Shown here one piece after another: positions 44,020 to 53,041 of a DNA stretch of 64,000 bases. The notes below the pieces were generated by a model, which had not been told where the DNA came from, searched no databases, and saw only the letters and a program-made list of their open reading frames with translations. A program made the position numbers and the translations under genes. The stretch comes from Fenollaria massiliensis. Its GTDB lineage: Bacteria; Bacillota; Clostridia; Tissierellales; Peptoniphilaceae. The stretch lies in contig NZ_HG326225.1 in NCBI RefSeq assembly GCF_000312505.2, positions 76,249 through 140,248 of the forward strand, read 5' to 3'. Within the stretch, counting starts at the first letter, position 1. Each line of letters opens with the position of its first letter.

Positions 44020-44826
44020 ATGTATAATGAAAGAATAAAAAATAGCTCTTATATAAATAAAAAAAGGAAACACAAAAGAAAAAGAAGAAAAACATTCTTC
44101 CTTATAATAATTTTACTAATTTGCATATTTTTTGGAAGGAATATATTTAGAAGAGTCTATGGAAGAATTTACTCTTTCGTAGAGAGAAGCTCCATTGCTA
44201 GACTTATAATTCCTAGTCCATATACAACTATCAAGATGGATACCAATGAAAATTATGACGGTATCGGTCAAGAAAAAATTTCTGGCGAAGGATATTTCAC
44301 AAAGTTCACAACAGTCGATGCTAATAAAAAAACATATATAGAGTATAAACAAAATTTAGAGCCATGGAAAGATAACGAATATTGGAACGGAAACATGGAA
44401 GACTACGGCTGCGGCATCACCGCCATGTCCATAGTTTTATCAGGCTACGGCTCAGAAATAAATCCAGAAAACCTAAGAACAAAGTACTACCCGCGCCTTG
44501 ATTACGCCAATCTTTCAAAAGAACTAAAAAGCTACGGCATAGACAACACAGACTTTTATTTTGATTCAAAATCTTTATCAGAAGAGAGCATAATAAATCA
44601 TCTTAAGACCAATAGGCCGATAATTATTTGCCTATGGAATAAACCAGAAGAAAATCGCTTCACAAGCAAGTCTCACTACATGGTTCTCTTAGCTGCAACA
44701 GATGATGGCAAAATATATATCTCAAACCCCAACGGCGGAGAAAACGATTACAGAAGCTCCGGTTGGTACTATTTTGATGAAATTTCTCCTTACTTAGCCA
44801 AGGCAATGTATATTACATCTTATTAA
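44020..44826 (+). CDS. Membrane-anchored C39-like cysteine peptidase
   Basis: 268 aa from MYNERIKNSSY (GAGG eight bases upstream). Very basic N-terminus, one helix (TFFLIIILLICIFFG), extracellular papain-like domain with Cys in DYGCGITAMSIV, His in SHYMVLLA and Asn in ISNPNGG, which fits the peptidase C39-like 2 family. Target unknown. Confidence 0.82.
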   Translation: MYNERIKNSSYINKKRKHKRKRRKTFFLIIILLICIFFGRNIFRRVYGRIYSFVERSSIARLIIPSPYTTIKMDTNENYDGIGQEKISGEGYFTKFTTVDANKKTYIEYKQNLEPWKDNEYWNGNMEDYGCGITAMSIVLSGYGSEINPENLRTKYYPRLDYANLSKELKSYGIDNTDFYFDSKSLSEESIINHLKTNRPIIICLWNKPEENRFTSKSHYMVLLAATDDGKIYISNPNGGENDYRSSGWYYFDEISPYLAKAMYITSY

Positions 44827-44830
44827 TAAA

Positions 44831-44866
44831 AATACCTTATCAAGCACGATAAGGTATTTTATTTTT
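44831..44866. terminator. Bidirectional terminator
   Basis: AATACCTTATC-aagcac-GATAAGGTATT followed by TTATTTTT. It overlaps the stop of the convergent GNAT gene. Confidence 0.85.
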
Positions 44867-45350
44867 ATTCACTTTTTATTAATTGATACGCCCTTCTCTC
44901 GTCACCATTCTTTAGATGAATGATACCCGTATAAATAAAGCCTAATTTTTTTAGAAGAGTGCGCATAATATTGTTATCTTCATGAGTATCTATGCGAATG
45001 TTATTCGTTTTTTCAAAAGCAAAATCTATAGCGTCCATGAGTAAATTTTTCCCCTTTCCAAAACTTGCAATTCTATGAATAACAGCATAAGGTTCGTCAT
45101 TGAGCCACGCACCTTGAATCTCCTTATAAGTCCCTTCGCCCGAATAGCTTAGCATAAAAACTCCATATATGCCTTCGTAATCATAAGCTATATATAATTC
45201 ATTCCTTGTGATGTCATTCAAAAGAGTTTCTTCGTCAGGGTACTTATCACTCCACTGATGCAAGTTGCCATCGGCGCGCATCTTTTTCTTCGCCGCCTCA
45301 TATATGCGCATGATAAATTTAATATCTTCCTTATTTGCTCTTCTAATCAT
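44865..45350 (-). CDS. GNAT-family N-acetyltransferase
   Basis: 161 aa. Acetyl-CoA fold with YSGEGTYKEIQGAW, VIHRIASFGKGKNLLMDAI (P-loop-like R/Q-x-x-G-x-G/A variant) and IRIDTHEDNNIMRTLLKKLGF. Substrate unknown. Confidence 0.87.
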   Translation of the reverse strand: MIRRANKEDIKFIMRIYEAAKKKMRADGNLHQWSDKYPDEETLLNDITRNELYIAYDYEGIYGVFMLSYSGEGTYKEIQGAWLNDEPYAVIHRIASFGKGKNLLMDAIDFAFEKTNNIRIDTHEDNNIMRTLLKKLGFIYTGIIHLKNGDERRAYQLIKSE

Positions 45351-45370
45351 TAAAACACCTCTATGTACAA

Positions 45371-45394
45371 AAAAGCAGCCTCATGGCTGCTTTT
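45371..45394 (-). terminator. Terminator of the rplJL operon
   Basis: GCAGCC-atga-GGCTGC on the minus strand with TTTTTTG after it, 20 bases past rplL. Confidence 0.9.
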
Positions 45395-45414
45395 AATATA
45401 AGTTTTTGATTAAA

Positions 45415-45795
45415 TTACTTTAATGTAATCTTTGCTCCAACTTCTTCTAGTTTCTTCTTCATTTCGTCAGCTTCTGCCTTTGGTGCTGCTTCTTTGATTG
45501 TCTTAGGAGCTCCGTCTACTAAGTCTTTAGCATCCTTTAAGCCTAGGCCTGTGATTTCTCTAACTACTTTGATAACTTTGATCTTTTCTGCGCCAGCGTC
45601 TTCAAGAACTACGTCGAATTCTGATTTTTCTTCTGCTGCTGGTGCTGCTCCGCCTGCTGCTGGAGCTGCTGCAACTGCTACTGGAGCTGCTGCTGATACG
45701 CCAAATTCTTCTTCTAGTGCTTTAACTAGTTCTGATAATTCTAAAACTGTAAGTGATTTTACTTCTTCAATTAAATTTGTAACTTTTTCTGACAT
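45415..45795 (-). CDS. rplL: Ribosomal protein L7/L12
   Basis: 126 aa from [18 protein letters not shown] lies nine bases upstream, so the TTG at 45810 is rejected. Ala/Pro-rich hinge, then C-terminal [20 protein letters not shown]. Stalk of the 50S subunit that binds translation factors. Confidence 0.98.
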   Translation of the reverse strand: MSEKVTNLIEEVKSLTVLELSELVKALEEEFGVSAAAPVAVAAAPAAGGAAPAAEEKSEFDVVLEDAGAEKIKVIKVVREITGLGLKDAKDLVDGAPKTIKEAAPKAEADEMKKKLEEVGAKITLK

Positions 45796-45819
45796 TATAA
45801 ATACCTCCAAAATTTTTAT

Positions 45820-46353
45820 TTATGCTTCTTTTGCTTTTTGTTCAGCAATTTGGTTAAGAGCTACAACTAAGCCCTTCATAGTTCCATTTAATACATTTGC
45901 AAAGCCTTGGATAGGTCCGTTTAAGCCGCCAAGTACTTGTGCGATAAGAACTTCCTTCGATGGTAGTTCTGATAATTGTTTTAATTGGTTTACGTCGAAT
46001 ATATCTTTTGATACTAAACCAACTTTGATTTCAAGTTTGTCGTTTCCTTTAGCAAACTTGTATGCTACTTTTGCTGCTGAGCTTGGGTCTTCATATGCAA
46101 ATGCTACTGCATTTGTTCCCTCTAAGTACTCATCTAAGCCTTCTACACCAAATTCGTGTAAGGCAAATCTAAGCATTGTGTTTTTGTAAACTTTGTACTC
46201 AACATTGTTTTCTCTGCATTGTTTTCTAAGATCAGTAACGTCTGCAACGTTTAATCCTTGATAGTCCATAAGAACTATGGATTCTGATTTTTCAAGTTTT
46301 TCTTTAATTTCTTGAACAACTTGTTTCTTTTGTTCTAAAACATGTTCTTTCAC
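45820..46353 (-). CDS. rplJ: Ribosomal protein L10
   Basis: 177 aa. Base of the L7/L12 stalk; also the autoregulator that binds the leader upstream. MDYQGLNVADVTDLRKQCRE and NTMLRFA are typical; Ala/Lys-rich end. Confidence 0.97.
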   Translation of the reverse strand: MKEHVLEQKKQVVQEIKEKLEKSESIVLMDYQGLNVADVTDLRKQCRENNVEYKVYKNTMLRFALHEFGVEGLDEYLEGTNAVAFAYEDPSSAAKVAYKFAKGNDKLEIKVGLVSKDIFDVNQLKQLSELPSKEVLIAQVLGGLNGPIQGFANVLNGTMKGLVVALNQIAEQKAKEA

Positions 46354-46419
46354 TATTTCACCTCCGCTGGAAAAATAGGAACTTTAGCTTTTTTGCTAAT
46401 CCCGTTTAATATATATCAA

Positions 46420-46520
46420 TAAAAAACCCTCTTATAGACATAAGGGGGTTGATACTGGCTATCTATCCTCGGTAGGAAATTAAGCTTAACGCACCTACTG
46501 TCTACGGTTTATATATTCCT
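46420..46520 (-). promoter_or_regulatory. L10 leader (autoregulatory r-protein mRNA leader)
   Basis: Minus strand carries the conserved ACCGTAGACAGTAGGTGC and CCTACCGAGG blocks of Firmicute L10 leaders, then an attenuator-like terminator (AACCCCCTTAT/ATAAGAGGGTT plus T6, 46421-46450). L10-(L12)4 binding is known to repress rplJL. Confidence 0.92.
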
Positions 46521-46547
46521 ATTAAATTAAATTCTGTTAACTAGTTT

Positions 46548-46576
46548 ATTATATCAAAAACTTTCTGAGTTGTCAA
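46548..46576 (-). promoter_or_regulatory. rplJL promoter
   Basis: TTGACA (46571-46576), 17-base spacer, TATAAT (46548-46553). Perfect consensus, between rplA and the L10 leader. Confidence 0.9.
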
Positions 46577-46592
46577 TACTTTATTAAGTATT

Positions 46593-47291
46593 TTATTCAG
46601 TAATTTTTGAGCTATTTACTCTTACTCCAGGACCCATAGTCGATGTAAGTGTAACAGATCTTAAATACTTTCCTTTTGCTGCAGCTGGTTTTGCTTTGAT
46701 TATAGCTGACATGATTGCGTTAAAGTTTTCTTCTAGCTTTTCTTGGCCGAATGATACTTTACCGATTGGGCAGTGAATGATGTTTGCTTTGTCTAAACGA
46801 TATTCAACTTTACCGGCTTTGATGTCTTTGATTGCTTTTTCTAGTTCAAATGTAACTGTTCCTGACTTAGGGTTTGGCATTAAACCTTTTGGTCCTAGAA
46901 CCTTACCTAATCTACCGATAAGTCCCATTGTATCTGGTGTTGCAACGATTACGTCGAAGTCAAACCAGTTTTCTTTTTGAATCTTTTCTACCATGTCTTC
47001 TGCTCCAACATAGTCTGCGCCTGCTTGTTTAGCTTCTTCTTGTTTGTCTGCTTTTGCGATAACTAAAACTTTTTTAGTTTTACCTGTACCGTGTGGTAGT
47101 ACTACTGCGCCTCTAACTTGTTGGTCTGCATATCTTGAGTCAACACCTAATCTGCAGTGTAATTCAACAGTTTCGTCAAATTTTGCCTTTGCTAGTTTTA
47201 CTACTAGGCCGATGGCATCTTTTGACTCGAAGTATTCTTGTCTATCGAATTCTTTTAAACTGTCTTGGTATTTTTTACCTCTTTTTGCCAT
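46593..47291 (-). CDS. rplA: Ribosomal protein L1
   Basis: 232 aa, full length. [29 protein letters not shown] and [10 protein letters not shown]. Binds the 23S L1 stalk; in many bacteria represses its own operon. Confidence 0.98.
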   Translation of the reverse strand: MAKRGKKYQDSLKEFDRQEYFESKDAIGLVVKLAKAKFDETVELHCRLGVDSRYADQQVRGAVVLPHGTGKTKKVLVIAKADKQEEAKQAGADYVGAEDMVEKIQKENWFDFDVIVATPDTMGLIGRLGKVLGPKGLMPNPKSGTVTFELEKAIKDIKAGKVEYRLDKANIIHCPIGKVSFGQEKLEENFNAIMSAIIKAKPAAAKGKYLRSVTLTSTMGPGVRVNSSKITE

Positions 47292-47344
47292 TTTCTAACC
47301 TCCTTGTGGTAATAACGAAATTTTCTCCCACCTAATAAGTAGAA

Positions 47345-47770
47345 TTACTCTTCTACTTCAACGCCCATACTTCTTGCAGTTCCAGCAACCATGCTCATAG
47401 CTGCTTCTACACTTGCTGCATTTAAGTCTGGCATCTTCATTTCTGCGATCTCCTTAACTTGATCTTTTGTAAGTTTTGCTACTTTCTTCTTGTTTGGTTC
47501 GCCTGAACCGCTTTGAATGTTAAGAGCTTTTTTGATCAATACTGGAGCTGGTGGTGTCTTTGTGATAAAAGTAAATGATCTGTCTTGATATACTGTTAAA
47601 ACAACTGGTATGATTAGACCTACTTTATCTTGAGTCTTAGCATTGAACTCCTTTGTAAATTGCATAATATTTACGCCGTGTGGTCCAAGTGCAGTTCCTA
47701 CCGGTGGTGCAGGTGTAGCTTTTCCAGCCGGTATTTGAAGTTTGACAATTGCGCTAACTTTTTTTGCCAT
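47345..47770 (-). CDS. rplK: Ribosomal protein L11
   Basis: 141 aa. [32 protein letters not shown] and [10 protein letters not shown]. Part of the GTPase-associated centre. Confidence 0.98.
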   Translation of the reverse strand: MAKKVSAIVKLQIPAGKATPAPPVGTALGPHGVNIMQFTKEFNAKTQDKVGLIIPVVLTVYQDRSFTFITKTPPAPVLIKKALNIQSGSGEPNKKKVAKLTKDQVKEIAEMKMPDLNAASVEAAMSMVAGTARSMGVEVEE

Positions 47771-47832
47771 ATTCGCACCTCCTCGATTTTTGTGCTTAAT
47801 GCACTTTTATATATTATCTTTAATGATAATAG

Positions 47833-48429
47833 CTATTTTGTGATAGGGCTTACTTGATAGTATTCAAACTCTACAAGTGTGTCCCTACCGAACATATTAA
47901 CAGAACACTTTATTGTTCCTGAGTCTTCATTGACTGAATCAACTATAGCTTCGAATCCCTTGAATGGTCCGTCTGTAACGGCTAGGTGGTCTCCGTGCTT
48001 GTAGTTTACATCTTTTCTTGTATCGTCTACAATGGATTTTGTATGAACGCCTAGGTTATAAAGTTCTTTTTCTGTTAATGGTATTGGTTTTGATTGTGGT
48101 CCAACAAAACCTGTTACTCCTCTGGTATTTCTTACTAGATACCATGATTTATCGTTGATAATCATCTTGACTAGCACGTAGCTTGGGAATATCTTTCTAG
48201 ATTTGATTTTTTTGGCGCCATCCTTTTTTTCTACGTATTCTTCTGTGGGCACTTCTACTTTAAAAATACCGTCAGCTGTGCCACGATTAACTATCATCTT
48301 TTCAATTGTAGCTTTTACCTTATTTTCATATCCTGAATACGTATGGATTACATACCATTTGGCGTCTGCTTCTCTATCTGATAAATCGATAGAATTAGCC
48401 TTGTTTTCATTTAAATCTAAATCGCTCAT
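47833..48429 (-). CDS. nusG: Transcription elongation factor NusG
   Basis: 198 aa. NGN domain WYVIHTYSGYENKVK, PSYVLVKMIIND, RNTRGVTGFVG; C-terminal KOW GDHLAVTDGPFKGF. The first 22 residues are an acidic addition of low conservation. Confidence 0.97.
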   Translation of the reverse strand: MSDLDLNENKANSIDLSDREADAKWYVIHTYSGYENKVKATIEKMIVNRGTADGIFKVEVPTEEYVEKKDGAKKIKSRKIFPSYVLVKMIINDKSWYLVRNTRGVTGFVGPQSKPIPLTEKELYNLGVHTKSIVDDTRKDVNYKHGDHLAVTDGPFKGFEAIVDSVNEDSGTIKCSVNMFGRDTLVEFEYYQVSPITK

Positions 48430-48431
48430 TG

Positions 48432-48623
48432 CTATTTAATAAATTGTTTAACTACAGCGCCGATTCCCACGTCGATAAGGTATACTAATGCAGCTACAGC
48501 CACACTAATTCCAATTACAACTAATGTGTAATTAACTAAGTCTTTTTTGCTAGGCCAAATTACTTTTCTCATTTCAGCTTTTACGCCTTTGAAGAAATTG
48601 CCTGCTTTACCTTTGTTTTCCAT
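48432..48623 (-). CDS. secE: Preprotein translocase subunit SecE
   Basis: 63 aa, single C-terminal transmembrane helix. FFKGVKAEMRKVIWPSKKDL is the family signature. Two bases upstream of nusG. Confidence 0.96.
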   Translation of the reverse strand: MENKGKAGNFFKGVKAEMRKVIWPSKKDLVNYTLVVIGISVAVAALVYLIDVGIGAVVKQFIK

Positions 48624-48641
48624 GCTATCAACTCCTAAAAA

Positions 48642-48791
48642 TTATTTTGTTTCCTTATGTGCTGTGTGCTTCTTGCAGAACTTGCAGTACTTTTGAAGCT
48701 CAATTCTTTCAGTAGTGTTCTTCTTATTCTTCTTTGTTGTGTAATTTCTTTGATTGCATTCTGTACAAGCTAATACGACCTTTTCTCTCAT
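48642..48791 (-). CDS. rpmG: Ribosomal protein L33
   Basis: 49 aa: [20 protein letters not shown], then [14 protein letters not shown]. Four zinc-binding Cys (CxxC twice) mark the zinc form. GGAGG upstream. Not listed among long ORFs because of its size. Head of the rpmG-secE-nusG cluster. Confidence 0.97.
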   Translation of the reverse strand: MREKVVLACTECNQRNYTTKKNKKNTTERIELQKYCKFCKKHTAHKETK

Positions 48792-48848
48792 TTATAAACA
48801 CCTCCTACTCATATAATACTCTAAAAAGTATTATACAACTACCTATAT

Positions 48849-48877
48849 ATATTATCTTAATTTTACCAATTTGTCAA
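48849..48877 (-). promoter_or_regulatory. rpmG-secE-nusG promoter
   Basis: TTGACA (48872-48877), 17-base spacer, TAATAT (48849-48854), in a 225-bp AT-rich gap that holds nothing else I can support. Confidence 0.8.
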
Positions 48878-49016
48878 GTCGTTTTTTAAATTATTTTTAT
48901 ATAAAATTTATTTTCTTTCCTATTATATATACTAAATTATATATAATGATTTATAATTTAGGTTTTTTATAATATTTTGAAATATTTTTTATATATATTA
49001 TTATTTTTTATTTATT

Positions 49017-49535
49017 TTATAAATTTAAATCCTTTAATTTTTCAAGTTCTGCTTCGTCGATGCCAGATAATTTCATGTTATTTATCATATTATTTTTTTT
49101 GGAAATTCTTTTTTGTGTTCGTTTAGAATTTTCTATCTCTATAGCGAGCTCTCTTGAGCTAAGTCTAGAGGCGCCTCTTTGAAAGATAAGGCTTTGCTCT
49201 GCAAGGTCACTTGTAGCGACTCTTATCTTATAGCCATAAGGCATATTGGCCACTTCTCTTTCGATATATGAGTCGGCTGTGATATTTTCTTTGGTGAAAA
49301 CTATCTCAAGACCCTTTATTATTTTCTTTTCGCCTTGATTGCCTTTGATGAGGTGTCCATCGTATACAAGTACGATGCGTTCTTTATTGTAGCGCATGTA
49401 CTCTTCTAAGATATTCTCTAGCTCATCACGAGCGGCCTCTAGCGACTCTTCCTTTCTTTCTCTCAAATGCTCCCATGAATTGATGACGTTGTATCCATCA
49501 ACAAAGAGTATATGCCTAAGCTTTTTCTTTTTCAT
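49017..49535 (-). CDS. yacP: NYN-domain endoribonuclease (YacP/Rae1)
   Basis: 172 aa. PIN-like nuclease that cuts mRNA at the ribosome A site in Bacillus (Rae1). ILFVDGYNVINSWEHL, VYDGHLIKGNQG, ENITADSYIEREV and VATSDLAEQ. Overlaps rlmB by 20 bases. sigH, which usually follows in sporulating Firmicutes, is absent. Confidence 0.92.
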   Translation of the reverse strand: MKKKKLRHILFVDGYNVINSWEHLRERKEESLEAARDELENILEEYMRYNKERIVLVYDGHLIKGNQGEKKIIKGLEIVFTKENITADSYIEREVANMPYGYKIRVATSDLAEQSLIFQRGASRLSSRELAIEIENSKRTQKRISKKNNMINNMKLSGIDEAELEKLKDLNL

Positions 49536-50262
49536 CCTTTTGTCTTAAAATTTCATACATGGCAATGGCTGCTGCATTTGATGCGTTTAATGAGTTTGTC
49601 TTGCCAAACATTGGTAGACTAATTATAGCATCACAGTTTTTCTTAACTAGTTCTGATAAGCCCTTGCCTTCTGAGCCAACTACTAGAGCTACTGGTCCTA
49701 ATAGGTTTGCCTTTGTGTATTTTTGGCCATCCATGTCAAGTCCGTATATCCATACGTTTCTTTCTTTAAGCTCTTTTATCTCTTGATTAAGGTTAGTAAC
49801 GCTCACAACTATCATGTTATCAACGGCTCCTGCTGAAGCTTTATAAACTGTTTCGTTAACCATAGCTGATCTTCTCTTTGGTATGATAACCGCGTGAACA
49901 CCAGCGCACTCTGCTGTTCTGATGATTGCGCCTAAGTTGTGAGTATCTTCAATACCATCTAAAATTACAAAGAATGGATCTTCGCCTTTTTCTTCGGCTA
50001 GCTTAAATCCGTCTTCAATACTTTTGTATTCAAAACCTGCTGTGAACGCGACAACGCCTTGATGCACCTCACCTTTTGATAATGAATCAAGTTTTTCTCT
50101 CTCAACTCTTTGTACGATGACACCATTTTGACTTGCAAGGCTTAAAATTCTGCCGATTGAGCCCTTTAGCTCTCCTTTTTGCACATATAATTTGTCGATG
50201 GCTCTGCCATTCTTCAAAAGTTCCATAACCGGATTTCTTCCGTATATATATTGTTCTTCCAA
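49516..50262 (-). CDS. rlmB: 23S rRNA 2'-O-methyltransferase (RlmB/TrmH family)
   Basis: 248 aa SPOUT enzyme for G2251. YIYGRNPVMELLKN, ILDGIEDTHNLGAIIRTAE, VVGSEGKGLS and SLPMFGKTNSLNASNAA with the trefoil knot. Confidence 0.95.
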   Translation of the reverse strand: MEEQYIYGRNPVMELLKNGRAIDKLYVQKGELKGSIGRILSLASQNGVIVQRVEREKLDSLSKGEVHQGVVAFTAGFEYKSIEDGFKLAEEKGEDPFFVILDGIEDTHNLGAIIRTAECAGVHAVIIPKRRSAMVNETVYKASAGAVDNMIVVSVTNLNQEIKELKERNVWIYGLDMDGQKYTKANLLGPVALVVGSEGKGLSELVKKNCDAIISLPMFGKTNSLNASNAAAIAMYEILRQKDEKEKA

Positions 50263-50263
50263 T

Positions 50264-50680
50264 TTAATCCTCCAAACATAATTTAACTAGCTCAAAAAGT
50301 CTAGTGTATTCCTTTTTCAAAAATAGATATGCAATAAGAGCTTCAAAGCCTGTTGACACCTTATATGCACTGTTGTCTGTGTTCTTTGGTGCCTTATGTG
50401 ACTTGTGGTTTCTGGCTCTTTTAAATACATAAAGCTCGTCTTCTGTGAGATGCTCCTTGATTTTCTCAAAGGCATCTCTTTGCGCATAAGCGCTGACATA
50501 TTTTGTCGATAGCTTTTGCAGCTCGTATGCCTTTAACGGTTCTTTCGCGATGTAGTAGCGCACAAAGAGCTCGTAGACAGCATCGCCGATGTAGGCAAGC
50601 CTTATTGGGCTCATCTCATTTATTTCGGCGTCGCTGTACTCAATGCCAAAAAGCTCAGTTATATCTAAATCTTTTCCCAT
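50264..50680 (-). CDS. mrnC: Mini-ribonuclease III
   Basis: 138 aa, RNase III domain without a dsRBD: LAYIGDAVYELFVR with the catalytic Asp, KYVSAYAQRDAF, RNHKSHKAPKNTDNSAYK and ALIAYLFL. Matures 23S rRNA. Overlaps cysS by 16 bases. Confidence 0.96.
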   Translation of the reverse strand: MGKDLDITELFGIEYSDAEINEMSPIRLAYIGDAVYELFVRYYIAKEPLKAYELQKLSTKYVSAYAQRDAFEKIKEHLTEDELYVFKRARNHKSHKAPKNTDNSAYKVSTGFEALIAYLFLKKEYTRLFELVKLCLED

Positions 50681-52077
50681 CTTTGTCCGTCTTTGCTATC
50701 TATAATCTTTATGCCCATAGCAAGTAAATCATCTCTGATTTTATCAGCCTTGGCATAATCTTTATTCATTCTTGCTTCATTTCTCTCGTCTATCATCTTT
50801 TTAATCTTGTCTTCGTCTTCTCCAAGTGATGCATCTGACTCATCTTCTTTCATCACCGCTTCACTATCATCAAGTCCAAGAACTTTTAATAAATCATTTA
50901 ATTTATCTTCGATATATTTTGCGCTTTCATAATCATCATCTTCAAGTTTATTAATTACCTTAACTATATTGAAAATGCATGTTAGTGCATCGGCTGTGTT
51001 GAAATCATCGCTCATAGCCGCGATAAAGCCAGCTACTTCCTTATCAACATCTTTGATGATCTCGTCTGAAGCTTTTTTCCCTGTATCTTTGATTGCTTCA
51101 AGCCTCTTAAGAGCATTGTGTATCCTCTTAACAGAATTTTTTGCACCATCCATGCCTTCTTTAGTGAAGTTCATAGGCTTTCTATAGTGAGTTGACAAGA
51201 TGAAGAATCTTACTGTATCCTTATCATAATCGTCAAGCAAATCCTTAAGCAAAATGAAATTGCCTAATGATTTACTCATCTTTTTGCCATCGACATTGAC
51301 CATACCATTGTGTAGCCAATATTTTGCGAATGGCTTTCCTGTTAGAGCCTCACTTTGTTGAATTTCATTCTCATGATGAGGAAACTCTAGGTCGCTGCCG
51401 CCAGCGTGTATATCAAGCGTATCTCCTAAGATTGCTCTACTCATAGCCGAGCACTCGATGTGCCAGCCAGGTCTACCATCTGACCAAGGTGATGCCCAGT
51501 GCGGTTCATTTGGTTTAGCCTTTTTCCAAAGAGCAAAATCTAGTGGATTTTTCTTTTTTTCATTTATATCGACTCTTAGACCTGAGATAAGGTCATCAAT
51601 GTTCTTCTTTGAAAGTTTTCCGTAGTCTTTTGCCTTAGTAGTGTCGAAATAAACATCGCCATCCGACTCATAAGCAGCGCCCTTCTCAATAAGTCCTTTT
51701 ATAAAATCTATAATCTCATCCATGTGTTCAGTCGCTCTTGGATTGATATTGTCATAATCATAAATGCCAAGTTTAGTAGCAACATCTTTGAATCGCTCGA
51801 TATATTTTTCAGCCACTTCATTTGAAGTGATACCGCTTTCATTCGCTTTATTAATTATCTTATCGTCTACGTCAGTGAAGTTAAAAACATACTTTACGTC
51901 GTAGCCCATGAATATCAAAAATCTTCTAACTGTATCAAATACAACTAAAGGTCTGGCATTGCCTACATGTATGTCATTATAAACAGTAGGACCACAACAA
52001 TAAAAATTCACCTTAGTATCATTTATCGGTTTGAATTCTTCTACTAATCCTGATAATGTGTTGTGTAATTTAATCAT
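50665..52077 (-). CDS. cysS: Cysteinyl-tRNA synthetase
   Basis: 470 aa from MIKLHNTLSG with AAGGAGG upstream; the frame to 52134 is rejected. Zinc Cys in YCCGPTVYND, HIGH-type HVGNARPLV, WHIECSAM, KMSKSLGNF. No cysE upstream and no T-box seen. Confidence 0.97.
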   Translation of the reverse strand: MIKLHNTLSGLVEEFKPINDTKVNFYCCGPTVYNDIHVGNARPLVVFDTVRRFLIFMGYDVKYVFNFTDVDDKIINKANESGITSNEVAEKYIERFKDVATKLGIYDYDNINPRATEHMDEIIDFIKGLIEKGAAYESDGDVYFDTTKAKDYGKLSKKNIDDLISGLRVDINEKKKNPLDFALWKKAKPNEPHWASPWSDGRPGWHIECSAMSRAILGDTLDIHAGGSDLEFPHHENEIQQSEALTGKPFAKYWLHNGMVNVDGKKMSKSLGNFILLKDLLDDYDKDTVRFFILSTHYRKPMNFTKEGMDGAKNSVKRIHNALKRLEAIKDTGKKASDEIIKDVDKEVAGFIAAMSDDFNTADALTCIFNIVKVINKLEDDDYESAKYIEDKLNDLLKVLGLDDSEAVMKEDESDASLGEDEDKIKKMIDERNEARMNKDYAKADKIRDDLLAMGIKIIDSKDGQRWEKI

Positions 52078-52105
52078 AATTGCCTCCTTATATATTAATA
52101 TAGTT

Positions 52106-52134
52106 ATTTTATCATATATATGCCTTTTAGTCAA
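52106..52134 (-). promoter_or_regulatory. cysS operon promoter
   Basis: TTGACT (52129-52134), 17-base spacer, TAAAAT (52106-52111). Confidence 0.75.
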
Positions 52135-52216
52135 TGGATTTAAGCGTGCGAAGTTCTTTAAGATAAGTGCTTTTAATGAATTTTTTATTTATATGAAATT
52201 GTTTTTGCATATAAAA

Positions 52217-52242
52217 AGAGCTGCGAAATAAATCACAGCTCT
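52217..52242 (-). terminator. Terminator of the EFR1 gene
   Basis: AGAGCTG-12-CAGCTCT, followed on the minus strand by TTTTTATATG, 15 bases after the stop. Confidence 0.85.
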
Positions 52243-52256
52243 CGAATTAATTTTAT

Positions 52257-53027
52257 TTAATTATTAATTTTTTCTTTATATACTCTAGATAAAAGATATC
52301 TCTCCTTGCCAACAGTCTTTTTGCCATACTCAATCGCGCCTGTCGGGCACTTCGCGATGCATGATGCGCAGTGCGTACAATTGCCGTTCCAAACTGGGTA
52401 GCCGTCCTTGTAAGTAATGTTATTTAAAACGCAATTCTTGGCGCATATACCGCACTTGATGCACTTATCTGCATAATAAAATTTTTTGTCGCTCACTATA
52501 AACTTAAAGAAAATTTTATTGACAAGACTTGACTCTAGTTTACCAGCAAGGCCGCTATTTACTTCTGGGAAATTCTTACCATCTTTGATAATAGCAGCCG
52601 CTTTAGTAATTTTATCATTTGCTTCATCGATAAGCTTTCTATTGTGCTCATCTGAATCTAAATTGAATAGCATCAAATAATTTTCTGGCATCTTTATCCC
52701 ATAAAGGCCTTTGAAATTTAATCCAAGCTTTTTCGTGTTTGCTCTAATGTATTTCTCTGCATTGCCGCAGGAGTCGCCATAGTTTAAAATTACATAGATC
52801 TCTTTCGATCCAGTAAAAGAGCAACCCAATAAATACTCCGACAAAAATCTTGGTACGCGCCAGCTATATGTTGGCGCAACTAAGACGAAGGGCTTTTCTG
52901 AGTGAAAAGTCTCAGACTTGCCATTCTTTATGTAAGTGAATAGATCAAGCACTTCGTCAACTAGGTCCTCAGCCAATTTCTTCGCTATGTATTCACTGTT
53001 ACCTGTTCCTGAAAAATATAGTATCAT
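52257..53027 (-). CDS. EFR1-family flavodoxin-ferredoxin protein
   Basis: 256 aa. N-terminal flavodoxin fold (ILYFSGTGNSEYIAKKL) and two 4Fe-4S clusters: CIKCGICAKNC and CTHCASCIAKCPTGAIEY. Electron carrier of unknown partner, common in anaerobes. Confidence 0.92.
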   Translation of the reverse strand: MILYFSGTGNSEYIAKKLAEDLVDEVLDLFTYIKNGKSETFHSEKPFVLVAPTYSWRVPRFLSEYLLGCSFTGSKEIYVILNYGDSCGNAEKYIRANTKKLGLNFKGLYGIKMPENYLMLFNLDSDEHNRKLIDEANDKITKAAAIIKDGKNFPEVNSGLAGKLESSLVNKIFFKFIVSDKKFYYADKCIKCGICAKNCVLNNITYKDGYPVWNGNCTHCASCIAKCPTGAIEYGKKTVGKERYLLSRVYKEKINN

Positions 53028-53041
53028 ATCTGCTCCTATCT

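Noticed and set aside
45494-46189. 231-aa plus-strand frame across rplL-rplJ
   Set aside because: Antisense shadow of two ribosomal protein genes with biased codons.
52078-52256. T-box leader before cysS
   Set aside because: No specifier loop or T-box consensus; the gap holds a plain promoter close to the gene and the terminator of the upstream gene.
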